A stretch of DNA of 12,169 nt, from positions 1 through 12,169 of the forward strand of contig JACQVT010000470.1 in NCBI GenBank assembly GCA_016209665.1. The letters run 5' to 3'. This document shows positions 6,326 through 12,169 of the stretch, piece after piece (the stretch's first letter is position 1; every line of letters starts with the position of its first letter). The position numbers and the translations under genes are program-made. A model generated the notes under the pieces. It did no database searches. It was not told where the DNA came from and was given only the letters and a program-made list of their open reading frames with translations. Origin of the DNA: Planctomycetota bacterium (lineage in GTDB: Bacteria; Planctomycetota; Phycisphaerae; UBA1845; PWPN01).

Positions 6326-7819
6326 TCATTCCGCCGGAACGCAGCGGTGCTCGGCCCACTCGCGGAGGGCGGCGACGCACTCGGCCATGGTGACCGAGAG
6401 CGGCGGAGAGTTGCCCAGGGCCTGGAGGATGCGGTCGGTGGTGAGATCGGTCTTGGCGGCGTAAGCGTCGTGAAGCGCCGAGATGATGCCCTGCTCGATC
6501 TCGGCTCCGCTGTAGCCGTCGGCGGCCAGAGCGATGGCGGGCAGATCGAACCCGCTCGGATCGCGGTGGCGTTTCCGCAGGTGGATGGCGGCGATCTGCT
6601 CGCGGGCCTGGCGGCCGGGCAGGTCGACGAAGAAGATCTCGTCGAAGCGCCCTTTCCGCAGCAGCTCGGGTGGCAGGGCCTCGATGTCGTTGGCGGTGGC
6701 GACCAGGAATACCGGGGCCTGATGCTCCTGCATCCAGGTGAGCAGCGTGCCGAACATCCGCTGGCTCAAGCCGCCGTCGGTGCTGCGGCTGGCCGCCGAC
6801 GCGAACGCCTTCTCGATCTCGTCGATCCACAGGACGATGGGGGCCATTCGCTCCGCCTGGGCCAGGGCATCGCGGAGGCGCTTCTCGGATTCCCCCACGT
6901 AACGGTCGTACAAGGCTCCCACGTCCATGCGCAGGAGCGGGCGCTGCCAGGCGGTGGCGATGGCCTTGGCGCACAGGCTCTTGCCCGCCCCCTGCACGCC
7001 GAGCATCAGGACGCCCCGCGGCACGGGAATGCCGAATTTGCCGGCCTCGCCCGTGAAGACGTCGGCCCGCTGGGCCAGCCAGCTCTTCAGCCGCCGCAGG
7101 CCCCCAATCTCGTCAAGGCTGACGGGCAGCTCGATGTACTCCAGGAGGCTGTGCTGGTGCAGGGCCCGCCGCTTGGCGGCAAGGACGTGGTTGATGTCGT
7201 CGTCGTCGAAGCGGCGATCGTCGGCCACCACGTCGACGATGACCCGTTCGGCCTGACGGCGGGTCAGCCCGCGCAGGTTGCGGATGATCGTCTGTAAGCT
7301 GCGGCGGGTGATCTCCACGGTGATGCGCTCTTGGCGGTCCATGCGGCGGAGCGTGTCGCGGATGATCCGGTCGAGTTCCCTCTCATCCGGCAGCGAGATT
7401 TCCAGCCGCGCCGCCTCGGCGGCGATGACCGGGGGGAGGTTGTCCCGGTGGTCGACCATGACCAGATGGCAGTTCTTGCTGCGGTATCGGGCAAGCAGGT
7501 CTCGGAGGATGCGCAGCGTGCGCTCGTCGGCGAGATGGCCGGCCAGATCCAGGGTGACGGCAATGGCGCCGGCGTTCAGCGGACGTTCCGTCAGGTAGTA
7601 CAGGCCGGCGGCGGGATGCTCGGTCTCGGCGACGCAGCGGCTGTCGGATATAAGCCCGTCGCGGACGCCGCCGATGACCGCCCAGATCCACATCTCGGTC
7701 CCCACCCTGAGGGCCGTCTCGCGGAGCAGCCCCAGCGCATAGTCCTCCTCATCGGTCACGATGGACACGCAATGGTGGCGAGCCCGCAGGAGCTGTTCCA
7801 GGTGCTGCTGGTCGGTCAT
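6326..7819 (-). CDS. AAA+ ATPase, Ycf46-like
   Basis: A 497-aa protein. The first 235 residues hold an N-terminal domain in which [12 protein letters not shown] (119-130) looks like a degenerate P-loop-type core strand. The C-terminal AAA+ module has Walker A GVQGAGKS (274-281, Lys280), Walker [11 protein letters not shown] (328-337, Asp333, Glu334), sensor-1 ATAND (375-379, Asn377), Arg-finger region RKGRFDE (388-394) and sensor-2 GYSGAEIE (435-442). The layout and the [10 protein letters not shown] / [18 protein letters not shown] elements match the Ycf46 family of cyanobacteria and plastids, also about 500 aa, whose role is poorly defined (linked to photosynthetic regulation there). I chose ATG 7819: the frame is open to 8050, but upstream residues look non-coding. 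No Shine-Dalgarno; TACCTT lies 6 nt before the ATG. Its substrate here is unknown. Confidence 0.88.
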   Translation of the reverse strand: MTDQQHLEQLLRARHHCVSIVTDEEDYALGLLRETALRVGTEMWIWAVIGGVRDGLISDSRCVAETEHPAAGLYYLTERPLNAGAIAVTLDLAGHLADERTLRILRDLLARYRSKNCHLVMVDHRDNLPPVIAAEAARLEISLPDERELDRIIRDTLRRMDRQERITVEITRRSLQTIIRNLRGLTRRQAERVIVDVVADDRRFDDDDINHVLAAKRRALHQHSLLEYIELPVSLDEIGGLRRLKSWLAQRADVFTGEAGKFGIPVPRGVLMLGVQGAGKSLCAKAIATAWQRPLLRMDVGALYDRYVGESEKRLRDALAQAERMAPIVLWIDEIEKAFASAASRSTDGGLSQRMFGTLLTWMQEHQAPVFLVATANDIEALPPELLRKGRFDEIFFVDLPGRQAREQIAAIHLRKRHRDPSGFDLPAIALAADGYSGAEIEQGIISALHDAYAAKTDLTTDRILQALGNSPPLSVTMAECVAALREWAEHRCVPAE

Positions 7820-7825
7820 ACAACG

Positions 7826-7854
7826 AAGGTAGCAAGCGGGCGCGGGATTGGGAA
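7826..7854 (-). promoter_or_regulatory. Candidate leaderless promoter of the AAA+ ATPase
   Basis: On the minus strand TTCCCA (7854-7849), a 17-bp spacer, TACCTT (7831-7826), then 6 nt to the ATG at 7819. No Shine-Dalgarno is present. The -10 position relative to the ATG is the main support; each hexamer is a modest match. Confidence 0.4.
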
Positions 7855-8013
7855 GTGGGAGCTTCGCTCCCTTCAGGCCCCACCGGCGGTTGAGGCGGAT
7901 CTGGCCGAGCGTGACAGGCGGCGACACCGGAGAACCGTCCGCTCGAATGGCACCAAGAGCATGCGGAACAGGCTGGATTCGTCGACGTTTCTCAGCACAA
8001 TCACACGGACTGT

Positions 8014-8042
8014 GCTTGCGATGACCCAAGTGAAATAGTATT
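8014..8042 (+). promoter_or_regulatory. Candidate sigma70 promoter of the DUF362 gene
   Basis: TTGCGA (8014-8019), a 17-bp spacer, TATTCT (8037-8042). It would give a leader of about 110 nt. The inverted repeat AGCACA / TGTGCT (7992-8014) abuts the -35 and might be an operator. Confidence 0.4.
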
Positions 8043-8145
8043 CTGCCCACACAGGCAGATCGGCCGCGGGGCGGCGTTGGGCAGAGCCAGGGTTACACAT
8101 CGTCTGCATCCTCGGTTCGATGTGGTTCGGCTGGAAACCAGGTAT

Positions 8146-8150
8146 GGAGA
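8146..8150 (+). promoter_or_regulatory. Ribosome binding site of the DUF362 gene
   Basis: GGAGA 6 nt before ATG 8157. It supports a start that places the twin-arginine motif at residues 8-14. Confidence 0.65.
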
Positions 8151-8156
8151 ACGACC

Positions 8157-9242
8157 ATGCGAACTGACCGGCAGGCGACGCGGCGATCGTTTCTGCGGGG
8201 TACAGTGGGGACGGCTGTCGGCGGCTGGGCCGCGATCCGCTGGCCGCGGCGGGTGATCGGCCAGACCGCGGCCGCGCCGGCAACTGGCCTCACCGCGCCA
8301 AGCCTGCCCCCGAGCCAAGCCGCCCTCCTCGCCGGCGACTCGCGGGCCGACAACGTCTTCCGGGCCCTCAAGCTGATCGAGCCGCAAGTGCGCCAGGCCA
8401 TCGCCCGCAAGAAGCGGGTGTTGATCAAGCCGAACGTGGTGGTGACCAACAACCAGCTTTCGGCCACGCACGTGGAGTGCCTGGAGGGCATCCTGGAGTT
8501 CCTCAACCCGATCGTCAAGGATGAGATCGTGATCGGCGATTCGTCGGCGGGCGGGCAGGTGACGGCGGGCTACGACAACTACAAGTACCATTCGCTGGCC
8601 AACCGCTACCGGGTGCGGTTCATCGACCTGGACGAGATGCCGACCGAGACGCGGTACGTCGTCGATCATCGCTACCTGCCGCAGCCGGTGCGGCTCGCCC
8701 AGCCGGTGATCGACCCGGAGACGTTCATCATCTCGGCGGCGGTGCCCAAGACCCATGACCGGGCGGTCTGCACGCTGTCGCTCAAGAACGTCGTGGTCGG
8801 AGCGGCCATCAAGGACAAGGGGTTCCGCTGGGGCGCCAAGGGCACCGGCTCCAACGACAAAGTGCTCATCCACGGCGGGCCGGAAAACCAGGCCATCCAC
8901 TACAACCTCTTTAACATGGCCAAGATGCTGCGGCCCGACCTGTCGGTGCTCGACGGCTACCAGGGCATGGAGCGCAACGGCCCGGTCGCCGGCACAGCGG
9001 TGGACCACCGCATCGCCATCGCCAGCACGGATTTCCTGGCCGCCGACCGGATCGGCGTCGAATTGATGGGCTTCGACTTCGCCCAGGTGGGCTATCTGAC
9101 GTTCTGCGCTCGGGCCGGACTGGGCCAAGGCGACCTGACCCGCATCGAGGTCCTCGGAGAGAGAATCACAGACCACCAGCGCAAATACCGTCCGCACGAC
9201 ACCATCGAACAGCAACTCAAGTGGATGACCCGCGGGACATGA
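8157..9242 (+). CDS. Tat-exported DUF362 domain protein
   Basis: A 361-aa protein with a twin-arginine signal, TRRSFLRG at 8-15, a weakly hydrophobic stretch and a probable cleavage after about residue 40 (QTAAAPA). The mature part is a DUF362 domain: KRVLIKPNVV, IVIGDSSAGG, the FIISAAVPKTH element, LSLKNVVVGA, and YQGMERNGP. DUF362 proteins are often annotated as iron-sulfur proteins because some carry a ferredoxin domain; this one has no CxxCxxC motif, so it is the cluster-free form. Only four cysteines or fewer are visible and none are clustered. The exported, folded-in-cytoplasm route hints at a cofactor or metal. Substrate unknown. It is divergent from the AAA+ ATPase and separated from it by a structured leader. 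Confidence 0.88.
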   Translation: MRTDRQATRRSFLRGTVGTAVGGWAAIRWPRRVIGQTAAAPATGLTAPSLPPSQAALLAGDSRADNVFRALKLIEPQVRQAIARKKRVLIKPNVVVTNNQLSATHVECLEGILEFLNPIVKDEIVIGDSSAGGQVTAGYDNYKYHSLANRYRVRFIDLDEMPTETRYVVDHRYLPQPVRLAQPVIDPETFIISAAVPKTHDRAVCTLSLKNVVVGAAIKDKGFRWGAKGTGSNDKVLIHGGPENQAIHYNLFNMAKMLRPDLSVLDGYQGMERNGPVAGTAVDHRIAIASTDFLAADRIGVELMGFDFAQVGYLTFCARAGLGQGDLTRIEVLGERITDHQRKYRPHDTIEQQLKWMTRGT

Positions 9243-9371
9243 TCGACCTACCGTGGCCCACCTAACCCACGAAACTCAGGTATGCGCGGTAAAGGGCGGT
9301 CGCGGCATCTCCTGATTGGCTCCAAGTGGCCGAGGGCGTACCGGAATTCACTCTCCCACGTTCTGTCGCTC

Positions 9372-9400
9372 TTGGCGCTCGCTTCGGGCTTGGTTAGCAT
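9372..9400 (+). promoter_or_regulatory. Candidate leaderless promoter of the toxin-antitoxin pair
   Basis: TTGGCG (9372-9377), a 17-bp spacer, TAGCAT (9395-9400), then 6 nt to ATG 9407. No Shine-Dalgarno sequence precedes the ATG. Confidence 0.42.
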
Positions 9401-9406
9401 GACGGC

Positions 9407-9724
9407 ATGGGCGTGCTTGACGGCATCCGCGAGAAGATCTTGCGGCGACAGTACGAGTTCTCCAAGCATGCCGTGGACCAGAGCATCCTCCGCCAAATCA
9501 GCGTGGCGGAGCTTGAACAAGCGATGTCGAATCGATCGGAGGTAATCGAGGACTATCCCGACGACAAGTACGGTCCAAGTTGCCTGATCCTGGGGTTCAC
9601 GACCACCGGACGACCGCTGCATCTTCAATGCAGCTACCCCAGTCGGCCGCTGATCAAGATAGTAACGTTGTATGAACCCGACCCGGCTCTGTGGCACAAT
9701 CTCAGGGTCAGGAAGACGGATTGA
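9407..9724 (+). CDS. DUF4258 protein, putative toxin
   Basis: A 105-aa basic protein with the DUF4258 pattern: FSKHAVDQSILRQIS (18-32), ELEQAM, then YPDDKYGPSCLILGF (50-64), GRPLHLQCSY (68-77) and IKIVTLYEPDPALW (83-96). The family has a RelE/MqsR-like fold and is usually found beside a YgiT-type small protein, as here, so a ribosome-linked mRNA interferase or related toxin role is inferred, not shown. The gene ends 13 nt before the next start. Candidate promoter TTGGCG/TAGCAT places transcription at or next to the ATG. The toxin-first order is also that of mqsRA. Alternatives: a host-adapted protein of unknown role. Confidence 0.85.
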   Translation: MGVLDGIREKILRRQYEFSKHAVDQSILRQISVAELEQAMSNRSEVIEDYPDDKYGPSCLILGFTTTGRPLHLQCSYPSRPLIKIVTLYEPDPALWHNLRVRKTD

Positions 9725-9737
9725 CGAGGTTGGCACG

Positions 9738-9947
9738 ATGAACGAGACGATGGTCGACGCTAGGGTGACCTACACGTTGCAGCATGCTGGGAAGTTCTTC
9801 ATCATCGAACACGTCCCGGCGCGAGTGTGCCGGGAGACCGGAGAACAGTATTTCTCTCCCGAGACGGTAGAGCACATTCAGGCAATTATCCAGGGCAAAA
9901 GAAGCCCCAACAAGGTTATTGAGACCCCCGTTTACGACTACGCATAG
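9738..9947 (+). CDS. YgiT/MqsA-like small protein, putative antitoxin
   Basis: A 69-aa protein: RVTYTLQHAGKFFIIEHVPARVC (9-31) then RETGEQYFSPETVEHIQ and the tail IETPVYDYA. This corresponds to the YgiT-type zinc-ribbon family, where the typical pattern has a CxxC pair at the N-terminus and another at VPA-x-xCxxCGE. Here the first pair is missing and the second is reduced to Cys31, so zinc binding looks lost. There is no C-terminal helix-turn-helix as in MqsA. I chose ATG 9738 because GAGG lies 8 nt before it; the frame is open from 9672, inside the toxin gene. Likely co-transcribed with, and neutralising, the DUF4258 protein; autoregulation is not evident. Confidence 0.83.
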   Translation: MNETMVDARVTYTLQHAGKFFIIEHVPARVCRETGEQYFSPETVEHIQAIIQGKRSPNKVIETPVYDYA

Positions 9948-10022
9948 CCAGGCTTCCTCAATGGTGTCAGCCGTGCAGGCAGACGAGTGAGTCGACCCCG
10001 TCTGTGACTTTCGATATCGCGA

Positions 10023-10994
10023 TCACGTGATTCTGGCGATGATGGTTTTGGAGTAGTCCGGGTCGCCGGCGAAGTCCGGGGGCAGGATGGGCGGGTCGAG
10101 GATGGTGCATTCACGGGCACCGGAGGCGGCGCCAAGGTCGCGTCCGAGGAGGTCAAGCGGAATACTCCGGGCGTTGGTGGCCAGCAGCAGGATGCCGCCG
10201 GGATCGAGCAGTCCAACCGCCCCGCGCAGGAGATCGGCCAACCGCTCGTCCAGAACGAACGTTCGCGCGGGCCGACGCAGTCGACCGAACGTCGGCGGAT
10301 CGAGAATGACCATGTCGTAGCGACGACCCTGACGCCGGGCCCGGGCACAGAAGTCCAGCACGTCCGAACGGAAGAACCGCTGGCCCGCAGTCGGGATGCC
10401 GTTGATCTCGAAGTTGCGTTTGCTCCACTCCAGATAGCGCTTGGACAAATCGACGCTGGAAACGCTGACCGCTCCGCCGGCGGCCGCCGCCACCGAGAAG
10501 CCGCCCGTGTAGCTGAACGCATTGAGCACCCGCCGCCCCGCCGCCGCCGACCGCACCCAGCGCCGGTTTTCGCGATGCTCGAGGAACAACCCCACCGAGA
10601 AGCCGTCATAGGGATGGATCGCGTAGCCGAGCCCATACTCGCGCACGGTGATCTCCGGCTCGACCGGTTCGCCGAGCCACGGTCGCGGGTTGGTGTGCAT
10701 GGCCGCCACGTCGGCCGGGACTGCGGACCGGTCCGACACGAACAGCTTGCGGTAGACCGCGCGGGCGCCGACCTCGTGGCGAAACCGGTCGATGGCCCGG
10801 CGAAGCTGCTCCTCCGGGAGCAGGCGATGGCCGGCGAACGTCTGCGCGATCAGCACGTCGCCGAACTGCTCGACGACCAGGCCGTCGAGACCGTCGGCGG
10901 GCCCGTGGAACAGCCGCCGGGCCGTGGTATCCGACGAGCGCAGGAGCGGCTCTCGTTTCTTTCGAGCGGCCGACAGCAGAGCGTCGAGGTCCAT
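10023..10994 (-). CDS. Class I SAM-dependent methyltransferase, RlmI/RlmK-like, without PUA domain
   Basis: A 323-aa protein. Residues 20-110 form the central domain of the family (RRLFHGPADGLDGLVVEQFGD). GFSVGLFLEHRENR (131-144) is followed by SAM motif I LNAFSYTGGFS (157-167), acidic Asp182 (VDLSK), motif IV LDPPTF (231-236) and LLLATNARS (269-277). Relatives methylate 23S rRNA: RlmI (m5C1962) and the RlmK part of RlmKL (m7G2069). Two differences from RlmI: no N-terminal PUA domain, and no Cys in the motif VI region, where m5C enzymes carry a catalytic Cys. The ATNAR form recalls RlmK-type enzymes, so the target base is uncertain. ATG 10994 was chosen for homology; TATACT lies 12 nt before it and there is no Shine-Dalgarno. 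Confidence 0.85.
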   Translation of the reverse strand: MDLDALLSAARKKREPLLRSSDTTARRLFHGPADGLDGLVVEQFGDVLIAQTFAGHRLLPEEQLRRAIDRFRHEVGARAVYRKLFVSDRSAVPADVAAMHTNPRPWLGEPVEPEITVREYGLGYAIHPYDGFSVGLFLEHRENRRWVRSAAAGRRVLNAFSYTGGFSVAAAAGGAVSVSSVDLSKRYLEWSKRNFEINGIPTAGQRFFRSDVLDFCARARRQGRRYDMVILDPPTFGRLRRPARTFVLDERLADLLRGAVGLLDPGGILLLATNARSIPLDLLGRDLGAASGARECTILDPPILPPDFAGDPDYSKTIIARIT

Positions 10995-11006
10995 ATCGTC
11001 GGCGTC

Positions 11007-11035
11007 AGTATACGCCGGGCGAGGGTCGGTGACAG
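11007..11035 (-). promoter_or_regulatory. Promoter of the methyltransferase gene, very short leader
   Basis: On the minus strand CTGTCA (11035-11030), a 17-bp spacer, TATACT (11012-11007), the best -10 in the window. The ATG at 10994 is 12 nt after it, which gives a leader of about 5-6 nt. Confidence 0.52.
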
Positions 11036-11057
11036 TTCGGGGGCAGGCTCCATCCGA

Positions 11058-11165
11058 GGGTGGCCCGCGTCTTTGAGACGCGGGGGAGCCGAACCGGATT
11101 CGCCCAGGACGTCCGCCAGCACGAATCATCGGCTCCCCCAGGTCCAACAAGGACTTGGGCCACCC
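11058..11165. repeat. Inverted pair of hairpin-bearing dispersed repeats (REPIN-like)
   Basis: Left copy 11058-11092: GGGTGGCCC, a hairpin, GGGGGAGCCGA. Right copy 11129-11165 on the opposite strand has the same outer blocks. The inner hairpins differ: left CCCGCGTCT-TTG-AGACGCGGG (perfect 9-bp stem); right stem CCCAAGTCC with GGACCTGGG and a TTGTT loop (8 of 9 pairs). GATTCG (11097-11102) and CGAATC (11122-11127) extend the symmetry inward. The whole element can fold as a cruciform with two side hairpins. It lies between two divergent genes, upstream of the comF start. Confidence 0.88.
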
Positions 11166-11195
11166 CGCCGGTCCATGCACCAGTAGGTGTCCGGC

Positions 11196-11225
11196 TTCCC
11201 CTGCTTTGAGCCGGCCTGCTACAAT
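11196..11225 (+). promoter_or_regulatory. Candidate leaderless promoter of comF
   Basis: TTCCCC (11196-11201), an 18-bp spacer, TACAAT (11220-11225), then 7 nt to ATG 11233. The TACAAT overlaps another in-frame ATG at 11224, which argues for 11233 as the true start. Confidence 0.45.
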
Positions 11226-11232
11226 GTCGGCC

Positions 11233-11985
11233 ATGTGGCGGCTCGCTCGCCCCATCCAACTGTTGGCCGACCTGATACTGCCGGACGGCTGCGGGGCATG
11301 TGATCGGTTCCTGGCCACGGGCGATGGTCCGTGGTGCCCCGACTGCGCGTTACAGCTTGGGCGGGCAACCGCAGCGCCCTACTGTCCTCGGTGCGGGCTG
11401 ACCGGCACCGAGCCGGCGAGCCTCGCCGACGGCTGCCACCGCTGCCGCGAGCAGCCCATCCTGTTCGACGGCATGGCCCGGGTAGGCGAGTATGACGGCC
11501 GGCTCGCGGAAATCATCCGGGCTTACAAGTTCGCCCGTCGGCAGCGGCTCGATCGCCCGCTCGGGGTGCTCCTGGCGGCCGCCATCACGCGGCAACCCTG
11601 GGCGTCCGAGCTTGACGCCCTCGTGCCGGTGCCGACCTCCTGGCGGAGCTGGCGCCGATACTCGTTCAGCCCTCCGGCATCGCTGGCCCACCAGGTCAGC
11701 CGCGAATTGGGCTTACCCGCCCTCCCCCTCCTCCGCGAGCGCGGGAAGGCCCACAGACAAGTCGGCCTGACGTTGCCCGAGCGAGTCAAGAACGTCCGCG
11801 GCCGTTACCACCTGCGGCCGGGAGCCAAGCCGGCCGGCAGCATCCTGTGCATCGTGGACGACGTGTCGACCAGCGGCTCGACCCTCCAGGAGGTCGCCCG
11901 GACGCTCAAGACCGCCGGGGCCACCCGCGTCTATGCCGCCGTGCTCGGCAGGACCAACGGCAACCTGGACTCGCCCGACTTCTGA
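11233..11985 (+). CDS. comF: ComF family phosphoribosyltransferase
   Basis: A 250-aa protein. The N-terminal part has four CxxC pairs: CGAC (20-23), CPDC (35-38), CPRC (51-54) and CHRC (68-71), forming zinc-ribbon-like elements. YKFARR (98-103) and VPVPTSWRSWRRYSF (131-145) lead into the type I phosphoribosyltransferase fold with KAHRQVGLTLPERVKNVRG (172-190) and the PRPP-binding loop ILCIVDDVSTSGSTL (204-218). ComF proteins are needed for uptake of transforming DNA in competent bacteria, where they may act with the PriA-like helicase ComFA; many non-competent species keep one with an unknown role. Start ATG 11233 or the in-frame ATG 11224 (three residues longer). It is divergent from the methyltransferase, and no other competence gene is visible. 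Confidence 0.9.
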   Translation: MWRLARPIQLLADLILPDGCGACDRFLATGDGPWCPDCALQLGRATAAPYCPRCGLTGTEPASLADGCHRCREQPILFDGMARVGEYDGRLAEIIRAYKFARRQRLDRPLGVLLAAAITRQPWASELDALVPVPTSWRSWRRYSFSPPASLAHQVSRELGLPALPLLRERGKAHRQVGLTLPERVKNVRGRYHLRPGAKPAGSILCIVDDVSTSGSTLQEVARTLKTAGATRVYAAVLGRTNGNLDSPDF

Positions 11986-12169
11986 CGCCCCCACTTTTGT
12001 CCCTGACACGTGTATGAACCGCGGTTCGAGACGCAATATGGGATGCCGGTCTGCGCCTGTGGAGCGCGCGGAGTTCGGGCGGAGCCGGGAGGTAACCTCA
12101 ACGACCGCAGGCACTAACAAGCCCCCTACCCGGCACTCTGTATGAGGGAGCGTCGAACGACCACGTTAC
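11986..12169. other. Right-edge intergenic sequence
   Basis: No gene supported. The sequence just after comF (CACTTTTGTCCCTGACACG, 11992-12010) looks like a dispersed repeat, but with one copy here I cannot confirm it. An ATG at 12142 opens a frame to the edge, too short to judge. Confidence 0.4.

Larger units (their letters stand above)
7820..8156. other. 337-bp divergent intergenic region
   Basis: No credible gene. It holds the ATPase promoter next to its start, a hairpin GGGAGC-TTC-GCTCCC at 7857-7871, an inverted repeat AGCACA / TGTGCT at 7992-8014 that overlaps the -35 of the rightward promoter, and the structured leader of the DUF362 gene. In that leader TCTGCC (8042-8047) pairs with GGCAGA (8054-8059), CTGCCCA (8043-8049) can alternatively pair with TGGGCAG (8078-8084), and CTGG-AAA-CCAG is at 8131-8141. 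I recognise no known riboswitch. Confidence 0.6.

Noticed and set aside
5808..6974. Minus-strand open frame (388 aa) across the end of the caspase-like gene and the ATPase
   Set aside because: It runs through the hairpin repeat block and overlaps two supported genes; no recognisable domain.
6347..7297. Plus-strand open frame (316 aa) antisense to the AAA+ ATPase
   Set aside because: The minus-strand product has all AAA+ motifs, while this frame has none and is a codon-bias shadow.
8042..8141. Known riboswitch before the DUF362 gene
   Set aside because: Hairpins are present but I see no conserved core of cobalamin, TPP, SAM, FMN or glycine riboswitches.
9672..9737. Longer N-terminus of the antitoxin starting inside the toxin gene
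   Set aside because: The extra residues do not match the family, and a ribosome binding site is positioned for ATG 9738.
11155..11232. Longer N-terminus for the ComF protein
   Set aside because: These codons lie partly in the repeat element and the promoter region and show no homology to ComF; the likely -10 box is within them.
10995..11318. Longer N-terminus for the methyltransferase, possibly a PUA domain
   Set aside because: The upstream residues run through the inverted repeat pair and into the comF gene on the other strand, and do not resemble a PUA domain.

Overview
The window reads as a piece of a GC-rich bacterial chromosome, most likely from a planctomycete (Planctomycetota). No marker gene fixes this. 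The case rests on a prepilin-type protein with the FTLIE helix and a C-terminal H-X(9-10)-DG motif, a Tat-exported DUF362 protein, a secreted caspase-like protein, and several families of short hairpin repeats, including the type read as MPVPQ or RQDAGPTQ inside proteins, which I recall as common in planctomycete and related genomes. Genes are densely packed. There are no tRNA or rRNA genes, no CRISPR array, no transposase and no phage genes.

Left part (1-4519): a lipoprotein gene cut by the left edge runs leftward. Divergent from it is a probable transcription unit: waaA (Kdo transferase), proB (glutamate 5-kinase), a pseudopilin and a MutM/Fpg DNA glycosylase. waaA carries an in-frame block of four hairpin repeats. 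The glycosylase has no zinc finger and closely resembles the plant/fungal type.

Middle (4520-8156): a secreted protein with a clan-CD (caspase/CHAT-like) His-Cys dyad faces a leftward Ycf46-like AAA+ ATPase. The gap between these convergent genes is filled with hairpin repeats. The 337-bp gap after the ATPase holds divergent promoters for the ATPase and for the next gene.

Right part (8157-12169): a Tat-exported DUF362 protein, a DUF4258 / YgiT-like pair that looks like a toxin-antitoxin module, a leftward RlmI/RlmK-like methyltransferase without a PUA domain, and a divergent ComF-family phosphoribosyltransferase. Between the last two lies an inverted pair of repeats whose hairpin stems differ in sequence but both fold.

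A pattern cuts across the window. Five genes have a good Shine-Dalgarno sequence. Four genes that start transcription units (waaA, the ATPase, the DUF4258 toxin, comF) have none, and instead have a TANNNT hexamer 6-7 nt before the ATG, the arrangement typical of leaderless mRNAs. A fifth (the methyltransferase) has a strong -10 only 12 nt before its ATG. I see no single new multi-gene system. The most unusual items are the zincless glycosylase, the caspase-like protein, the repeat-invaded waaA, the covarying repeat pair and the leaderless-start pattern.
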